64,000 bases of DNA from Hyphomicrobiales bacterium. Lineage in GTDB: Bacteria; Pseudomonadota; Alphaproteobacteria; Rhizobiales; Rhizobiaceae. The position numbers were made by a program, and so were the translations under genes. Where the stretch lies: assembly GCA_011087605.1 (NCBI GenBank), contig JAALLE010000003.1, positions 1 through 64,000 of the forward strand, read 5' to 3'. Below are positions 35,290 to 42,971 of the stretch, one piece after another (the first letter of the stretch is position 1; each line of letters opens with the position of its first letter). The notes under the pieces are model-generated. The model saw nothing but the letters and a program-made list of their open reading frames with translations, made no database searches and had not been told where the DNA came from.

Positions 35290-35369
35290 TCGTCACCATT
35301 AAGCCACCATTCAGCGGGTTGTGCCATTTTGAGATCAGAAGATTTTGGAAGCCGGGGTCGCCAGACAAG

Positions 35370-36884
35370 ATGAATCAGACAATTCTAATCGTGGATGATG
35401 ATCCGGTACAACGCCGGATTTTGGAAAATTCCGTCAATAAGATGGGATATCGGGCTATTACCAGCGAAGATGGTGAACAGGCGTTGGATGTACTGCAAAA
35501 CGGCCAGGCTCCGGCAGTTGATCTGATCGTGCTGGATTTGGTAATGCCCGGCCTTGATGGCATGGGTGTGCTTGATGTGTTGAGCGACAAACAGATCGAT
35601 ATTCCGGTAATTGTCCAGACTTCAAAGGCAGGAATCGATACGGTTGTCAGCGCTGTGCGCGCCGGAGCCGTAGATTTTTGCGTCAAACCAGTGTCGATGG
35701 AGCGGTTGAAAATATCTGTTCAGAACGCGCTGAAAGTCGGCGCAATGGAGCAGGTGGTCAAAAAGATCCGCAAGACGTCGCAGGGAACCTTCACTTTCGA
35801 CGACATGATTGGTGCAAGTCCAGCCATGAAGAAAGCCAAACAACTGGGTTTGCGCGGAGCTGGGACCTCGATTCCGATCCTCATCGAAGGTGAATCCGGC
35901 GTCGGCAAAGAAGTATTCGCCAAGGCCATTCAAGGAGCCAGCGAACGTCAGGGCAAACCGTTTGTGACAGTCAATTGCGGTGCATTACCTGAAAACCTGG
36001 CGGAAAGCATATTGTTTGGGCACGAAAAAGGAGCTTTCACCGGTGCGACCCAGTCGCATGTTGGCAAATTCAAGGAAGCCGATGGGGGGACGCTATTCCT
36101 GGATGAAGTCGGGGAACTGACTCTGGAACTGCAGGTGAAACTGCTTCGGGCCATTCAGGAAGGGGAAATTGATCCGGTTGGCGCCAAGCGCCCGGTAAAA
36201 ACCGATTTTCGTCTGATTTCAGCAACCAATCGCGATATGGTGGAGCAGGTTAAGGAAGGGCATTTCAGAGAAGACCTGTATTATCGCCTGCACGTATTTC
36301 CGATAAATGTACCGGCTTTGCGTACTCGAAAATCCGATATCGCTGCGTTGGTCCAGCACTTTACCGCACGCATTTGTCTTGAAGAAGGTCGCCGCAATAT
36401 TTCCGGCATTACCCACGATGCGCTTGCAATGTTGGAGGCTTACGATTGGCCGGGCAATATCAGGCAGCTGGAGAACACGATTTTTCGAGCCGTTGTTTTG
36501 TGCGACACACAACAATTGACGGTGGACGAGTTCCCGCAGGTCGCAATGGCCATGGGGATGGAATTTGGCAACGGCTCAGGCGACTCAAAAGTCGTGGATT
36601 TGCCGTCCCATTCCCCGATGAGCGCGGTAGGGAACATTGCCGAACCAAATGTTGATCAATTGGATAGCGATCTGCTGTCGCTTCTCGACGGTGACGGCGA
36701 TGTGCGGACGCTTGAGGACGTCGAAGCCGATATGATCCGATTTGCAATTGATCACCATGGAGGCCGAATGACGCGTGTTGCCCGCAGTCTGGCGATCGGC
36801 CGGTCGACGCTCTATCGCAAGCTGAAAGAGCTGGGTATCGATGCAAATGAACCACGCGAAGCTTCAAAGGGTGCCGTTGCGTAA
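35370..36884 (+). CDS. Sigma54-dependent response regulator (NtrC type)
   Basis: A 504-residue protein: receiver domain (acidic Asp9/Asp10/Asp11, phospho-acceptor Asp56, Lys in Cys-Val-Lys-Pro), AAA+ domain (Walker A Gly-Glu-Ser-Gly-Val-Gly-Lys-Glu, GAFTGA loop in full, Walker B Gly-Thr-Leu-Phe-Leu-Asp-Glu), and a C-terminal Fis-type helix-turn-helix (Arg-Ser-Leu-Ala-Ile-Gly-Arg-Ser-Thr-Leu-Tyr-Arg-Lys-Leu). It activates sigma54 promoters when phosphorylated. No partner kinase gene is adjacent, so it is an orphan. ATG 35370 (Met-Asn-Gln-Thr-Ile-Leu-Ile-Val-Asp-Asp-Asp) is the natural start of the receiver. Confidence 0.92.
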   Translation: MNQTILIVDDDPVQRRILENSVNKMGYRAITSEDGEQALDVLQNGQAPAVDLIVLDLVMPGLDGMGVLDVLSDKQIDIPVIVQTSKAGIDTVVSAVRAGAVDFCVKPVSMERLKISVQNALKVGAMEQVVKKIRKTSQGTFTFDDMIGASPAMKKAKQLGLRGAGTSIPILIEGESGVGKEVFAKAIQGASERQGKPFVTVNCGALPENLAESILFGHEKGAFTGATQSHVGKFKEADGGTLFLDEVGELTLELQVKLLRAIQEGEIDPVGAKRPVKTDFRLISATNRDMVEQVKEGHFREDLYYRLHVFPINVPALRTRKSDIAALVQHFTARICLEEGRRNISGITHDALAMLEAYDWPGNIRQLENTIFRAVVLCDTQQLTVDEFPQVAMAMGMEFGNGSGDSKVVDLPSHSPMSAVGNIAEPNVDQLDSDLLSLLDGDGDVRTLEDVEADMIRFAIDHHGGRMTRVARSLAIGRSTLYRKLKELGIDANEPREASKGAVA

Positions 36885-37128
36885 GGTAATTTTCCTATAT
36901 TTCCCCGTTGGTTAAGTATATACAGTACCTGATGGAACAATTCTGACCGCGTCTTTTCATCTGCGGTTGAAACGCTATATTAACCATGAATTGGGCAGTA
37001 TGGCGCGCGCCATTAATTCACCGCAATTGGTTGGCAAGTTTTGCGCCATGATGCGGCAGTAATTTGGTGGCTACAAAGCGGATCAGATTTTGACCGTTGC
37101 ATTGTATTGAAGGCACGATTAATCCGCG

Positions 37129-39087
37129 ATGAATTCGGCAGAGATTCAGCACCAAAATGGCCCGACATTGCCAGTTAGCGCAATGGCGTTGAAGCGCGCC
37201 GTTTTTTGGTATTTTGCAGTATTCAACTTCGTCCTGGTCTCGTTTTTGGCTGTGTCATCTTCGTCGTCATGGTCTTCGGCCAATGCCGAAACCAGAACCT
37301 TGAAGATGTATTTTACCCATACCCGGGAAAGTGTGACCTTCACCTTTAAGAAAAACGGCAGATACGTCCCCAGCGGATTGAAAAAGGCCAACCGGTTTTT
37401 GCGTGACTGGCGCCGTAAGGAGCCGACCAAAATGGACCCGGCATTGTTGGATCTGGTTTGGGAAGTTTATCAAAAGAGTGGTTCTCGCAAACCAATCAAG
37501 GTAATTTCGGGATACAGATCACCACGCACCAATAACATGCTGCGTAGGCGTGGCAGGAAAGTCGCCAAGAAAAGCCAGCATACCCGTGGCAAGGCGTTGG
37601 ACTTTTTCCTGCAGGACGTCAGCGTGGCCAAGCTCAGGTCGCTCGGTTTGAAGGCGCATCGCGGGGGAGTTGGCTATTATGCGGGTTCGTTCGTTCATTT
37701 GGATACCGGCAGTGTGCGTCACTGGCCGCGGATGAGCCATTCGCAATTGTCGCGGGTTTTTCCCAAAGGCAAAACCATTCACGTTCCCTCCAACGGCAAG
37801 CCGCTTAAAGGTTACCGGGTTGCCAGGGCAAATCTCAAAAGAGGGCTTAACGCGGACGGATCGAAGCGCACGACTAAGGTTCGCAAGACACTTCTTGCCA
37901 GTCTGTTTAACAACCGGGCCAGCAGTGCTGACGAGGATGAGGGCGGCGCAGCCGTCCGCCGCCGTGCGGAGAAGCGACCAAAACTGACAAAGCCTGTCAA
38001 AGCTGCTTCCTTGCAGCGCAAACGCCCTAAGCCTAAAGGGCCAGACCCATTCTCGCTGGAGAATAAAGCGGTTGGCAAACAGCCGAAAGAAGATCAGACC
38101 GTTCAGGCGCAGCTCGATCTGGGGCGCATAGCTGTGCCGCGTCAGCGTCCTCGTCAATCTCCTGTAGCCGATTCTGCCGTGATACTGGCGGCCGCCGCAC
38201 CGTCCACCCCAGAGACCGTTGAAGCTCCAACGCAATTGGCGTTGGCCGCTCCTGCTGCAATACCAGATACACTACGACCATCCGTTGAAATTCCACAGGC
38301 TTCGCCGTCGCCGTCGTCGTCGCCATCATCGTCGCCTTTGCCGCCGCAGTTGGTTGGCTCTACTGAGGCTCAGCCAGAGGTGGATGCACTGAAATCCAGA
38401 ATTGAAACTGCATTGGCGCGCGGTAGAATACAGACGCCTGCGGAAACCGCTGCGGAACTGCAGAGCAACAGCAAGCTTGCTGCTGCGATGAAGTATATTC
38501 CGGTGCCGAGCAAACCGGCCGATAATCCAGGCAGCCGATCAGTTGAGCAGCCCCAGGTAACCCGTCTGGCTCTTGCTGCAATTCCCCAATCTGCGCCCCG
38601 CAACGTAAATTTTCTGGTTGCGCCTAACCCGCCGAAGAGCCGTCCCAAGCCGGTGGTAGATAGTTCAAGATTTGAAACTGAAACGCCAGTTGACCCAACG
38701 GCCCCATCGTCGCGCCCGACGCTCAGCGAAGATCTTATCGCTGCTTCTGCAAACCGGTTGCGGGTCCCCTTGCCATCGATAAATCCAATCCGTAACGATC
38801 AGCCAGCAGTAATTGCCAGCAGTGGCGATACAACTGCTAGTGATGAAGCTTATGCCTTGAGACTTGGCGATCTGGATGGTGGCTCAGTCAAAAAATGGGC
38901 AGTGTCTCTATCTACCCGAGTCGGGCCTGGAGCTGTCTTGACGGCTCCTAATTACCGTCAGAGCACCCAACAGATTGTTCCTAAGCGGGTATTTTCTGCA
39001 GGATTTGCCGCGGCGCGATTTGCACTCAGAGCAGATCGTTTCAGTGGCCGGGCATTGACCCGAGTAGCTTTTGCAAAGTTCGACTGA
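37129..39087 (+). CDS. DUF882 (YcbK-like M15 peptidase) with long disordered tail
   Basis: A 652-residue envelope protein. After an N-terminal membrane or signal segment (about residues 22-53) comes a DUF882 domain (about 55-215), a zinc peptidase of the M15 type acting on peptidoglycan; the zinc ligands are probably His151, Asp158 and His190 (in Gln-His-Thr-Arg-Gly-Lys-Ala-Leu-Asp-Phe and Phe-Val-His-Leu-Asp-Thr-Gly). The remaining 430 or so residues are Pro/Ala/Ser-rich and low in complexity, with an SPSPSSSPSSS run and no recognised fold. Homologues usually end shortly after the domain, so the tail is unusual. The gene is monocistronic. Confidence 0.83.
   Translation: MNSAEIQHQNGPTLPVSAMALKRAVFWYFAVFNFVLVSFLAVSSSSSWSSANAETRTLKMYFTHTRESVTFTFKKNGRYVPSGLKKANRFLRDWRRKEPTKMDPALLDLVWEVYQKSGSRKPIKVISGYRSPRTNNMLRRRGRKVAKKSQHTRGKALDFFLQDVSVAKLRSLGLKAHRGGVGYYAGSFVHLDTGSVRHWPRMSHSQLSRVFPKGKTIHVPSNGKPLKGYRVARANLKRGLNADGSKRTTKVRKTLLASLFNNRASSADEDEGGAAVRRRAEKRPKLTKPVKAASLQRKRPKPKGPDPFSLENKAVGKQPKEDQTVQAQLDLGRIAVPRQRPRQSPVADSAVILAAAAPSTPETVEAPTQLALAAPAAIPDTLRPSVEIPQASPSPSSSPSSSPLPPQLVGSTEAQPEVDALKSRIETALARGRIQTPAETAAELQSNSKLAAAMKYIPVPSKPADNPGSRSVEQPQVTRLALAAIPQSAPRNVNFLVAPNPPKSRPKPVVDSSRFETETPVDPTAPSSRPTLSEDLIAASANRLRVPLPSINPIRNDQPAVIASSGDTTASDEAYALRLGDLDGGSVKKWAVSLSTRVGPGAVLTAPNYRQSTQQIVPKRVFSAGFAAARFALRADRFSGRALTRVAFAKFD
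38302..38337 (+). repeat. Trinucleotide (TCG/CCG) low-complexity run
   Basis: About 12 codons of near-tandem TCG, CCG, TCA and CCT encode Ser/Pro in the tail of the DUF882 protein. Such runs can expand or contract by slippage; here the unit is in frame, so changes would vary tail length without frameshift. Confidence 0.65.
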
Positions 39088-39154
39088 ACCCAAGAGCTCA
39101 ATTCTCGAATTAATATGAAATGACTCTCAGAAGAATTTGACGCCGTGGACGGTT

Positions 39155-39724
39155 TTAGTCTTGGAAACGGCGGTCAAATGCTGTCTCCAGCAGGGCATGT
39201 TGGGATGCAACATGGTTGGCTGCAGGCGGTTCATTGGTGGACGTGTTACTTTCGCCATCACCATCGCCACTGCTGACGCTTCCATAAATTTCTGCATCAA
39301 GTCGCTGGATACGCTGTTGCAAGGAAACAGAGCGTTCGACCAGATCGACAAATTCTGGCGGTAAGTCGTCCCAGCCAGCGCCGCCAATATGGGTATTCAA
39401 CTGGTGAAGTTTGATGTTCTTCTTTTCAGATATGACCTGTTCAGTGGTCATCTCGCCCTCTCCGACGGCGCGTTGCAAGAGTAACCAGGAGGCCAATTGC
39501 ATCAGGCGTGTAGTCAGTCTCATTGATTCTGCGCCATAGACAGTAGCTGCGGTCTTTGGCAGGTGCCTGGCGGCTTCTCGGCCATCAGAATCCAGAAAAC
39601 CGGCGGTTTCTTCAACCAGATCCATGCCATAGGAAAACAAGTCACGGAACTTGCTCGAAGCGGCAAAGTGATCGGCCAGACGCACTGGTGTAACACTGGT
39701 TTTAGAGCCGTGTTCTTTATCCAT
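39155..39724 (-). CDS. rcdA: RcdA-like protease adaptor (DUF1465)
   Basis: A 189-residue alpha-helical protein matching DUF1465/RcdA: Leu-Ala-Asp-His-Phe-Ala-Ala-Ser, Thr-Ala-Ala-Thr-Val-Tyr-Gly-Ala-Glu-Ser-Met-Arg-Leu-Thr-Thr-Arg-Leu-Met-Gln-Leu-Ala-Ser-Trp-Leu-Leu, and a disordered acidic C-terminus. In Caulobacter, RcdA helps deliver CtrA and other proteins to ClpXP. ATG 39724 is preferred to TTG 39742, as GGTGGA lies eight bases upstream. Upstream on the same strand are a terminator, a CtrA-type box and the DUF1192 gene, so the gene has its own promoter. Confidence 0.85.
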   Translation of the reverse strand: MDKEHGSKTSVTPVRLADHFAASSKFRDLFSYGMDLVEETAGFLDSDGREAARHLPKTAATVYGAESMRLTTRLMQLASWLLLQRAVGEGEMTTEQVISEKKNIKLHQLNTHIGGAGWDDLPPEFVDLVERSVSLQQRIQRLDAEIYGSVSSGDGDGESNTSTNEPPAANHVASQHALLETAFDRRFQD

Positions 39725-39804
39725 TCCCAATTCCACCGCCAAAGTACCCGGCCTTTCTAGAAGGGAAGGGCGACTTGGTAAAGGGCCGTTTTCTGGCGCT
39801 CAGA

Positions 39805-39830
39805 CAAAAAAAGAGCCGCATGCGGCTCTT
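39805..39830 (-). terminator. Strong Rho-independent terminator (minus strand)
   Basis: AAGAGCCGCATGCGGCTCTT (39811-39830) is a perfect 20-bp palindrome, followed on the minus strand by seven T residues (aaaaaaa at 39805-39811). It would end transcripts coming from the DUF1192 gene or from a promoter near 39920 before they reach rcdA. Confidence 0.82.
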
Positions 39831-39893
39831 GAAAGTTAACAGGGAGGCTCACTCAAGATTAGATAAATATAACTATCATCAAGTCTTGAGGAC
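39805..39893 (-). ncRNA. Candidate CtrA-linked small RNA
   Basis: On the minus strand this approximately 90-base segment has a sRNA-like layout. A first stem-loop has arms CTCAAGA and TCTTGAG (plus-strand 39884-39890 and 39852-39858). A linker follows with CCUCCC (complement of 39842-39847), an anti-Shine-Dalgarno-type sequence common in alphaproteobacterial sRNAs. A perfect hairpin terminator with a T-run closes the segment. A perfect TTAA-N7-TTAA box at 39921-39935 lies about 35 bases upstream of the assumed 5-prime end. The 5-prime end is inferred. No open reading frame of note is present. It could instead be a 3-prime UTR product of the DUF1192 gene. Confidence 0.5.
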
Positions 39894-39920
39894 TACCGCT
39901 ATTATTAACGCCCATAAAGC

Positions 39921-39935
39921 TTAACAAATGGTTAA
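39921..39935. promoter_or_regulatory. Perfect CtrA-type box (TTAA-N7-TTAA)
   Basis: TTAA-CAAATGG-TTAA is an exact match to the CtrA full-site consensus. Further TTAA elements follow at 39942 and precede at 39908. It sits between DUF1192 and rcdA, just beyond the DUF1192 stop, and is placed to activate leftward transcription into the candidate sRNA. Confidence 0.6.
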
Positions 39936-39962
39936 TTTGGTTAACTTTCGGGGTATTAAGTC

Positions 39963-40154
39963 TCATGACTTGAAAAACGAGTGTGCAGCATTCAGATCTT
40001 TTGACTTTTTAACTTTTTCATTTCTTAACCGTTCAATTTCGTCATTCAGCAAAGCTATCCGTTCATCCAGGTCTTCGACTGAAAAGGTCGACAGGTCGCA
40101 GCCCAAGGTGATTTCGTTACGGCTGGTGAACTGGGCTTCGTTTTCATCAAACAT
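39963..40154 (-). CDS. DUF1192 small protein
   Basis: A 63-residue protein with the DUF1192 pattern: Leu-Ser-x-Phe-Ser-Val-Glu-Asp-Leu-Asp-Glu-Arg-Ile-Ala-Leu-Leu-Asn-Asp-Glu-Ile-Glu-Arg-Leu, i.e. a conserved stretch then a coiled-coil helix. ATG 40154 has GGAGGATG upstream. It is divergent from trcR and followed by the terminator at 39805-39830. Function unknown; the genomic link with rcdA is consistent with cell-cycle co-location in this group. Confidence 0.86.
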   Translation of the reverse strand: MFDENEAQFTSRNEITLGCDLSTFSVEDLDERIALLNDEIERLRNEKVKKSKDLNAAHSFFKS

Positions 40155-40382
40155 GATCTGACATCCTCCGGGGCTTCGACAAAGTCTGCGGGGACAATAG
40201 TGGAAGCACCGTAAGCTTGCCAGCTTTAGGGAACACAGCGTTTGCATTTTCACGGATTGAAGCGTATATGCAGCTCAATCCCGACAACGTGGCAGTTTCC
40301 ACGGCTTATCCCCTAAACCGGATGAGCAGACGGGAAAGATTTGTATTTGATGTGTTTCGCATCCAACAAAGGAACCTGATTT

Positions 40383-41072
40383 ATGGCAACCAAACTCCTG
40401 ATGCCCAAGGCGACAGCCGTATGGCTGGTAGATAATACGGCGCTGACTTTTGAACAGATCGGCGCGTTGTGCCATCTGCACACGCTCGAGGTGAAGTCGA
40501 TTGCCGATGGTGATTCTGCACAAGGCATCAAGGGTCTTGATCCAATCCAGACGGGGCAGCTCAGCCGAGATCAGATCAAGGAGGCCGAGGCCGATCCGGA
40601 CAAGCGCCTGACCTTGCTTGAGCCAAAGGTTGTGGTTCCAGAACTGAAGAAAAAGGGCCCGCGCTATACGCCTGTATCACGCCGTCAAGACCGCCCCAAT
40701 GCCATTTTGTGGTTGGTACGCAGTCATCCCGAACTTCGCGACGCACAAATCATTCGCCTGGTTGGCACAACCAAATCGACGATTTCGGCTATTCGCGATC
40801 GCACCCACTGGAACTCAGCCAATTTGCAGCCACTTGATCCGGTTACATTGGGCATTTGCAGTCAGATCGATCTTGATTTTGAAGTTGCCAAAGCTGCCAA
40901 ATATCTGCCGCAGGTGGAGGAAACTGCTGCGGAAGACGGTCTACTGCCAGCTTCAGAGACCCAGATCGTCGAACCAGAGGCTGACCCGCAAAAAGACGAA
41001 CAGCTTGATGCGGAAAGCGTCTTTAAGAATTTCGGATCAATGGGGGAGAGCGCTGAAACAACCGAGAGTTAG
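40383..41072 (+). CDS. trcR: Cell-cycle transcriptional regulator TrcR (DUF1013)
   Basis: A 229-residue DUF1013 protein. The start Lys-Ala-Thr-Ala-Val-Trp-Leu-Val-Asp-Asn-Thr-Ala-Leu-Thr-Phe-Glu-Gln-Ile is typical, as is the helix-turn-helix-like Ile-Ile-Arg-Leu-Val-Gly-Thr-Thr-Lys-Ser-Thr-Ile and the Tyr-Thr-Pro-Val-Ser-Arg-Arg-Gln-Asp-Arg-Pro block. TrcR has been described as a conserved alphaproteobacterial regulator of the cell cycle and polar differentiation. The C-terminal 50 residues are acidic and low in complexity. AAGGA precedes ATG 40383. A hairpin follows at 41092-41117. Confidence 0.87.
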   Translation: MATKLLMPKATAVWLVDNTALTFEQIGALCHLHTLEVKSIADGDSAQGIKGLDPIQTGQLSRDQIKEAEADPDKRLTLLEPKVVVPELKKKGPRYTPVSRRQDRPNAILWLVRSHPELRDAQIIRLVGTTKSTISAIRDRTHWNSANLQPLDPVTLGICSQIDLDFEVAKAAKYLPQVEETAAEDGLLPASETQIVEPEADPQKDEQLDAESVFKNFGSMGESAETTES

Positions 41073-41091
41073 TTTCCGCTCCAATTTGGTT

Positions 41092-41117
41092 TTGGGGCAG
41101 ATCAGAATCTGCCCCAA
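41092..41117. terminator. Hairpin at the trcR / SDR convergent junction
   Basis: TTGGGGCAGAT (41092-41102) and ATCTGCCCCAA (41107-41117) form a perfect 11-bp stem with a CAGA loop. It lies between convergent genes and could act on either strand, but neither side has a T-run, so efficiency may be limited. Confidence 0.5.
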
Positions 41118-41159
41118 TGGTGGTGCCATTGCTTCAAAAACTGACCTGACGGCCAGTCG

Positions 41160-41936
41160 TCAGTCCATCGTATAAGCGAGACCAAGTCGACCACCGTCGG
41201 CATATATGGTCTGGCCAGTCACATAGCCAGAATCTGGTGACGCCAAAAATGCGGCAATTGCGGCAATCTCGGCTGGTTCACCGATCCGCCCCAATGGAGT
41301 GCGGGCAAGTATTCTGTCCCTGGCATCGGGATCGGAGACTACTTCGTCAAGCATTTCAGTGGCAATGGAGCCGGGGCCGATTGCGTTGACCCTGATGCCA
41401 TGCGGCGCCAGATATTGTGCGAGTACGTTGGTCAGTTGACGCACACCTCCCTTGGAGATCGTGTAGGGAATCTGAGAGGCAATTGCGAGCTTTGCGTTAG
41501 TCGACGACATATTGATGATGCAGCCTGCAGGGCCGCCGTCCTCAACACGCTTTACCATCAGTTTTGCAACCGCCTGAGAACACAAAAATGTACCCTTAAG
41601 ATTGACCCGCATTACGGTGTCGAAATCTTCTTCAGAAATTTCCAGAAAATCTCCGCCGATGACGATACCGGCATTGTTCACCAAAATATCGATGTCACCA
41701 TATGTGTCCACGGTCGCAGCGATGAGATTGTGCACGTCCAACCGTTCTCCGACATCGGTGCTGACATAGCTGACATCACCGAGCTTGGAGAGTTCCTGTT
41801 CGACGACTTCTCCTTTTTCGTCGTCGATATCTGCGATGACAACCTGCGCGCCTTCGCTCAAAAACCGATGCGCTATGGCGTAGCCAATCCCCTGAACTCC
41901 GCCGGTCACAACTGCTGTCTTGCCTGAAAATCTCAT
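41160..41936 (-). CDS. SDR-family oxidoreductase of the YihV-like operon
   Basis: A 258-residue short-chain dehydrogenase: Thr-Gly-Gly-Val-Gln-Gly-Ile-Gly near residue 11, Asn-Asn-Ala-Gly near 88, Ser in Met-Ser-Ser-Thr-Asn, and Tyr-Thr-Ile-Ser-Lys as the catalytic Tyr/Lys. An Asp-Ile-Asp at the end of the second strand favours NAD. It is the last gene of the minus-strand operon that begins with an ABC importer, so it probably acts on the imported sugar or its product, as in sugar or sulfosugar dehydrogenases. The substrate is not determined by sequence. Confidence 0.82.
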   Translation of the reverse strand: MRFSGKTAVVTGGVQGIGYAIAHRFLSEGAQVVIADIDDEKGEVVEQELSKLGDVSYVSTDVGERLDVHNLIAATVDTYGDIDILVNNAGIVIGGDFLEISEEDFDTVMRVNLKGTFLCSQAVAKLMVKRVEDGGPAGCIINMSSTNAKLAIASQIPYTISKGGVRQLTNVLAQYLAPHGIRVNAIGPGSIATEMLDEVVSDPDARDRILARTPLGRIGEPAEIAAIAAFLASPDSGYVTGQTIYADGGRLGLAYTMD

Positions 41937-41948
41937 GGTTTTAGGGCT

Positions 41949-42971
41949 CTAGTTCCGGGAAAACCGATATTCGCTCACCTGTCGTAAATCCTGACCTGGA
42001 CGAACGATTGAATCCGGAAAACCTGGATGATTGGGCGCATCCGGCCAATTCTGGGTTTCCATGCAGAAGCCTGAATAGGCGCCGTATTTACGTCCCGTGA
42101 GACCTGCAACCGGTGTGGAAACCTTGTGTCCGGCGTAGAATTGCAAACCAGGTTCGGTTGTCGCGACTGTCATTTGCACCCCCGACACATTTGAATAGGC
42201 GGTTGCAACATCCTGCAATCCGCGGCGCGCATCGGACAGACAGTAATTGTTGTCGTAGATCGTGCCTTCTGAGAGATCGCGGTTGATGGACTTTCGGTCG
42301 CGAAAGTCAAACATGGTTCCATCGACGGTCAAAATTTCCCCCGACGGGATGAGTTCTTCATCCACAACAACGTACCGATCGGCCAGGATCTGAATCTCGT
42401 GATCGCGGCAATCCGGTCCACCATCCAGATTAAAATAGGAATGGTGCGCCAGATTGGCCGGAGTCGGCGCATCGCTGCGCACGGTGTAGGCGACGTGCAG
42501 ACAGCCATTATCCTTCAGCGTATAATCGCAGGTGACAGTGCAATTGCCCGGAAATCCCAATGAACCGTCCGGATCATCAAGTGTCAGATAAACATGCGAG
42601 GTGCCAACATCAGCAATTTCCCAGTTGCTTTTCCCATACCCTGCTGCACCGCCGTGCAAAGTGTGTTTGCCCAGGTTATTCGGGTCCGTCTTGTATGTCG
42701 TGCCGTCTATATCAAAGCGTGCATTGCCAATCCTGTTGGCAACGCGTCCCACTGTTGCACCGAAATAGGGTGAATGAGCCGGATAGTCGGCAAATTCTTC
42801 AAAGCCCAGCACAAGAGGTGGCGCATGGCCATCCAGCCTCAGGTCCTGCAGTGTTGCCCCCCAGGTCATAATATTTGCGCTTAGTCCGCCACCGGTCAAT
42901 TTCACGCGGCGAACCTTTTCTCCGTCCTCGAGATGGCCAAATACTTCCATGTTCGTTCCGGCATTTTTCAT
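41949..42971 (-). CDS. galM: Aldose 1-epimerase (GalM family)
   Basis: A 340-residue mutarotase. Family hallmarks visible are Phe-Gly-Ala-Thr-Val-Gly-Arg-Val-Ala-Asn-Arg-Ile near residue 74, Leu-His-Gly-Gly near 103, the catalytic His in Ala-His-His-Ser-Tyr-Phe-Asn-Leu, Asp-Asn-Asn-Tyr-Cys-Leu, and a later Glu-Thr-Gln-Asn-Trp-Pro-Asp-Ala-Pro with the catalytic Glu. It interconverts alpha and beta sugar anomers. Its ATG overlaps the stop of the YihV-like kinase (ATGA), so it is translationally coupled. In E. coli sulfoglycolysis the kinase gene also sits with a mutarotase (YihR), which is a suggestive parallel, not proof. Confidence 0.86.
   Translation of the reverse strand: MKNAGTNMEVFGHLEDGEKVRRVKLTGGGLSANIMTWGATLQDLRLDGHAPPLVLGFEEFADYPAHSPYFGATVGRVANRIGNARFDIDGTTYKTDPNNLGKHTLHGGAAGYGKSNWEIADVGTSHVYLTLDDPDGSLGFPGNCTVTCDYTLKDNGCLHVAYTVRSDAPTPANLAHHSYFNLDGGPDCRDHEIQILADRYVVVDEELIPSGEILTVDGTMFDFRDRKSINRDLSEGTIYDNNYCLSDARRGLQDVATAYSNVSGVQMTVATTEPGLQFYAGHKVSTPVAGLTGRKYGAYSGFCMETQNWPDAPNHPGFPDSIVRPGQDLRQVSEYRFSRN

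Noticed and set aside
36885-37128. RNA gene in the 244-base gap before the DUF882 gene
   Set aside because: No cloverleaf, no terminator hairpin and no strong promoter seen; only a CtrA-like half site.
38302-38337. Possible CRISPR-like or tandem-repeat array
   Set aside because: Simple in-frame trinucleotide run coding Ser/Pro, without spacers.
40217-40435. Possible leader peptide upstream of trcR
   Set aside because: It overlaps the trcR start in another frame, has no ribosome site and no attenuator-like hairpins.
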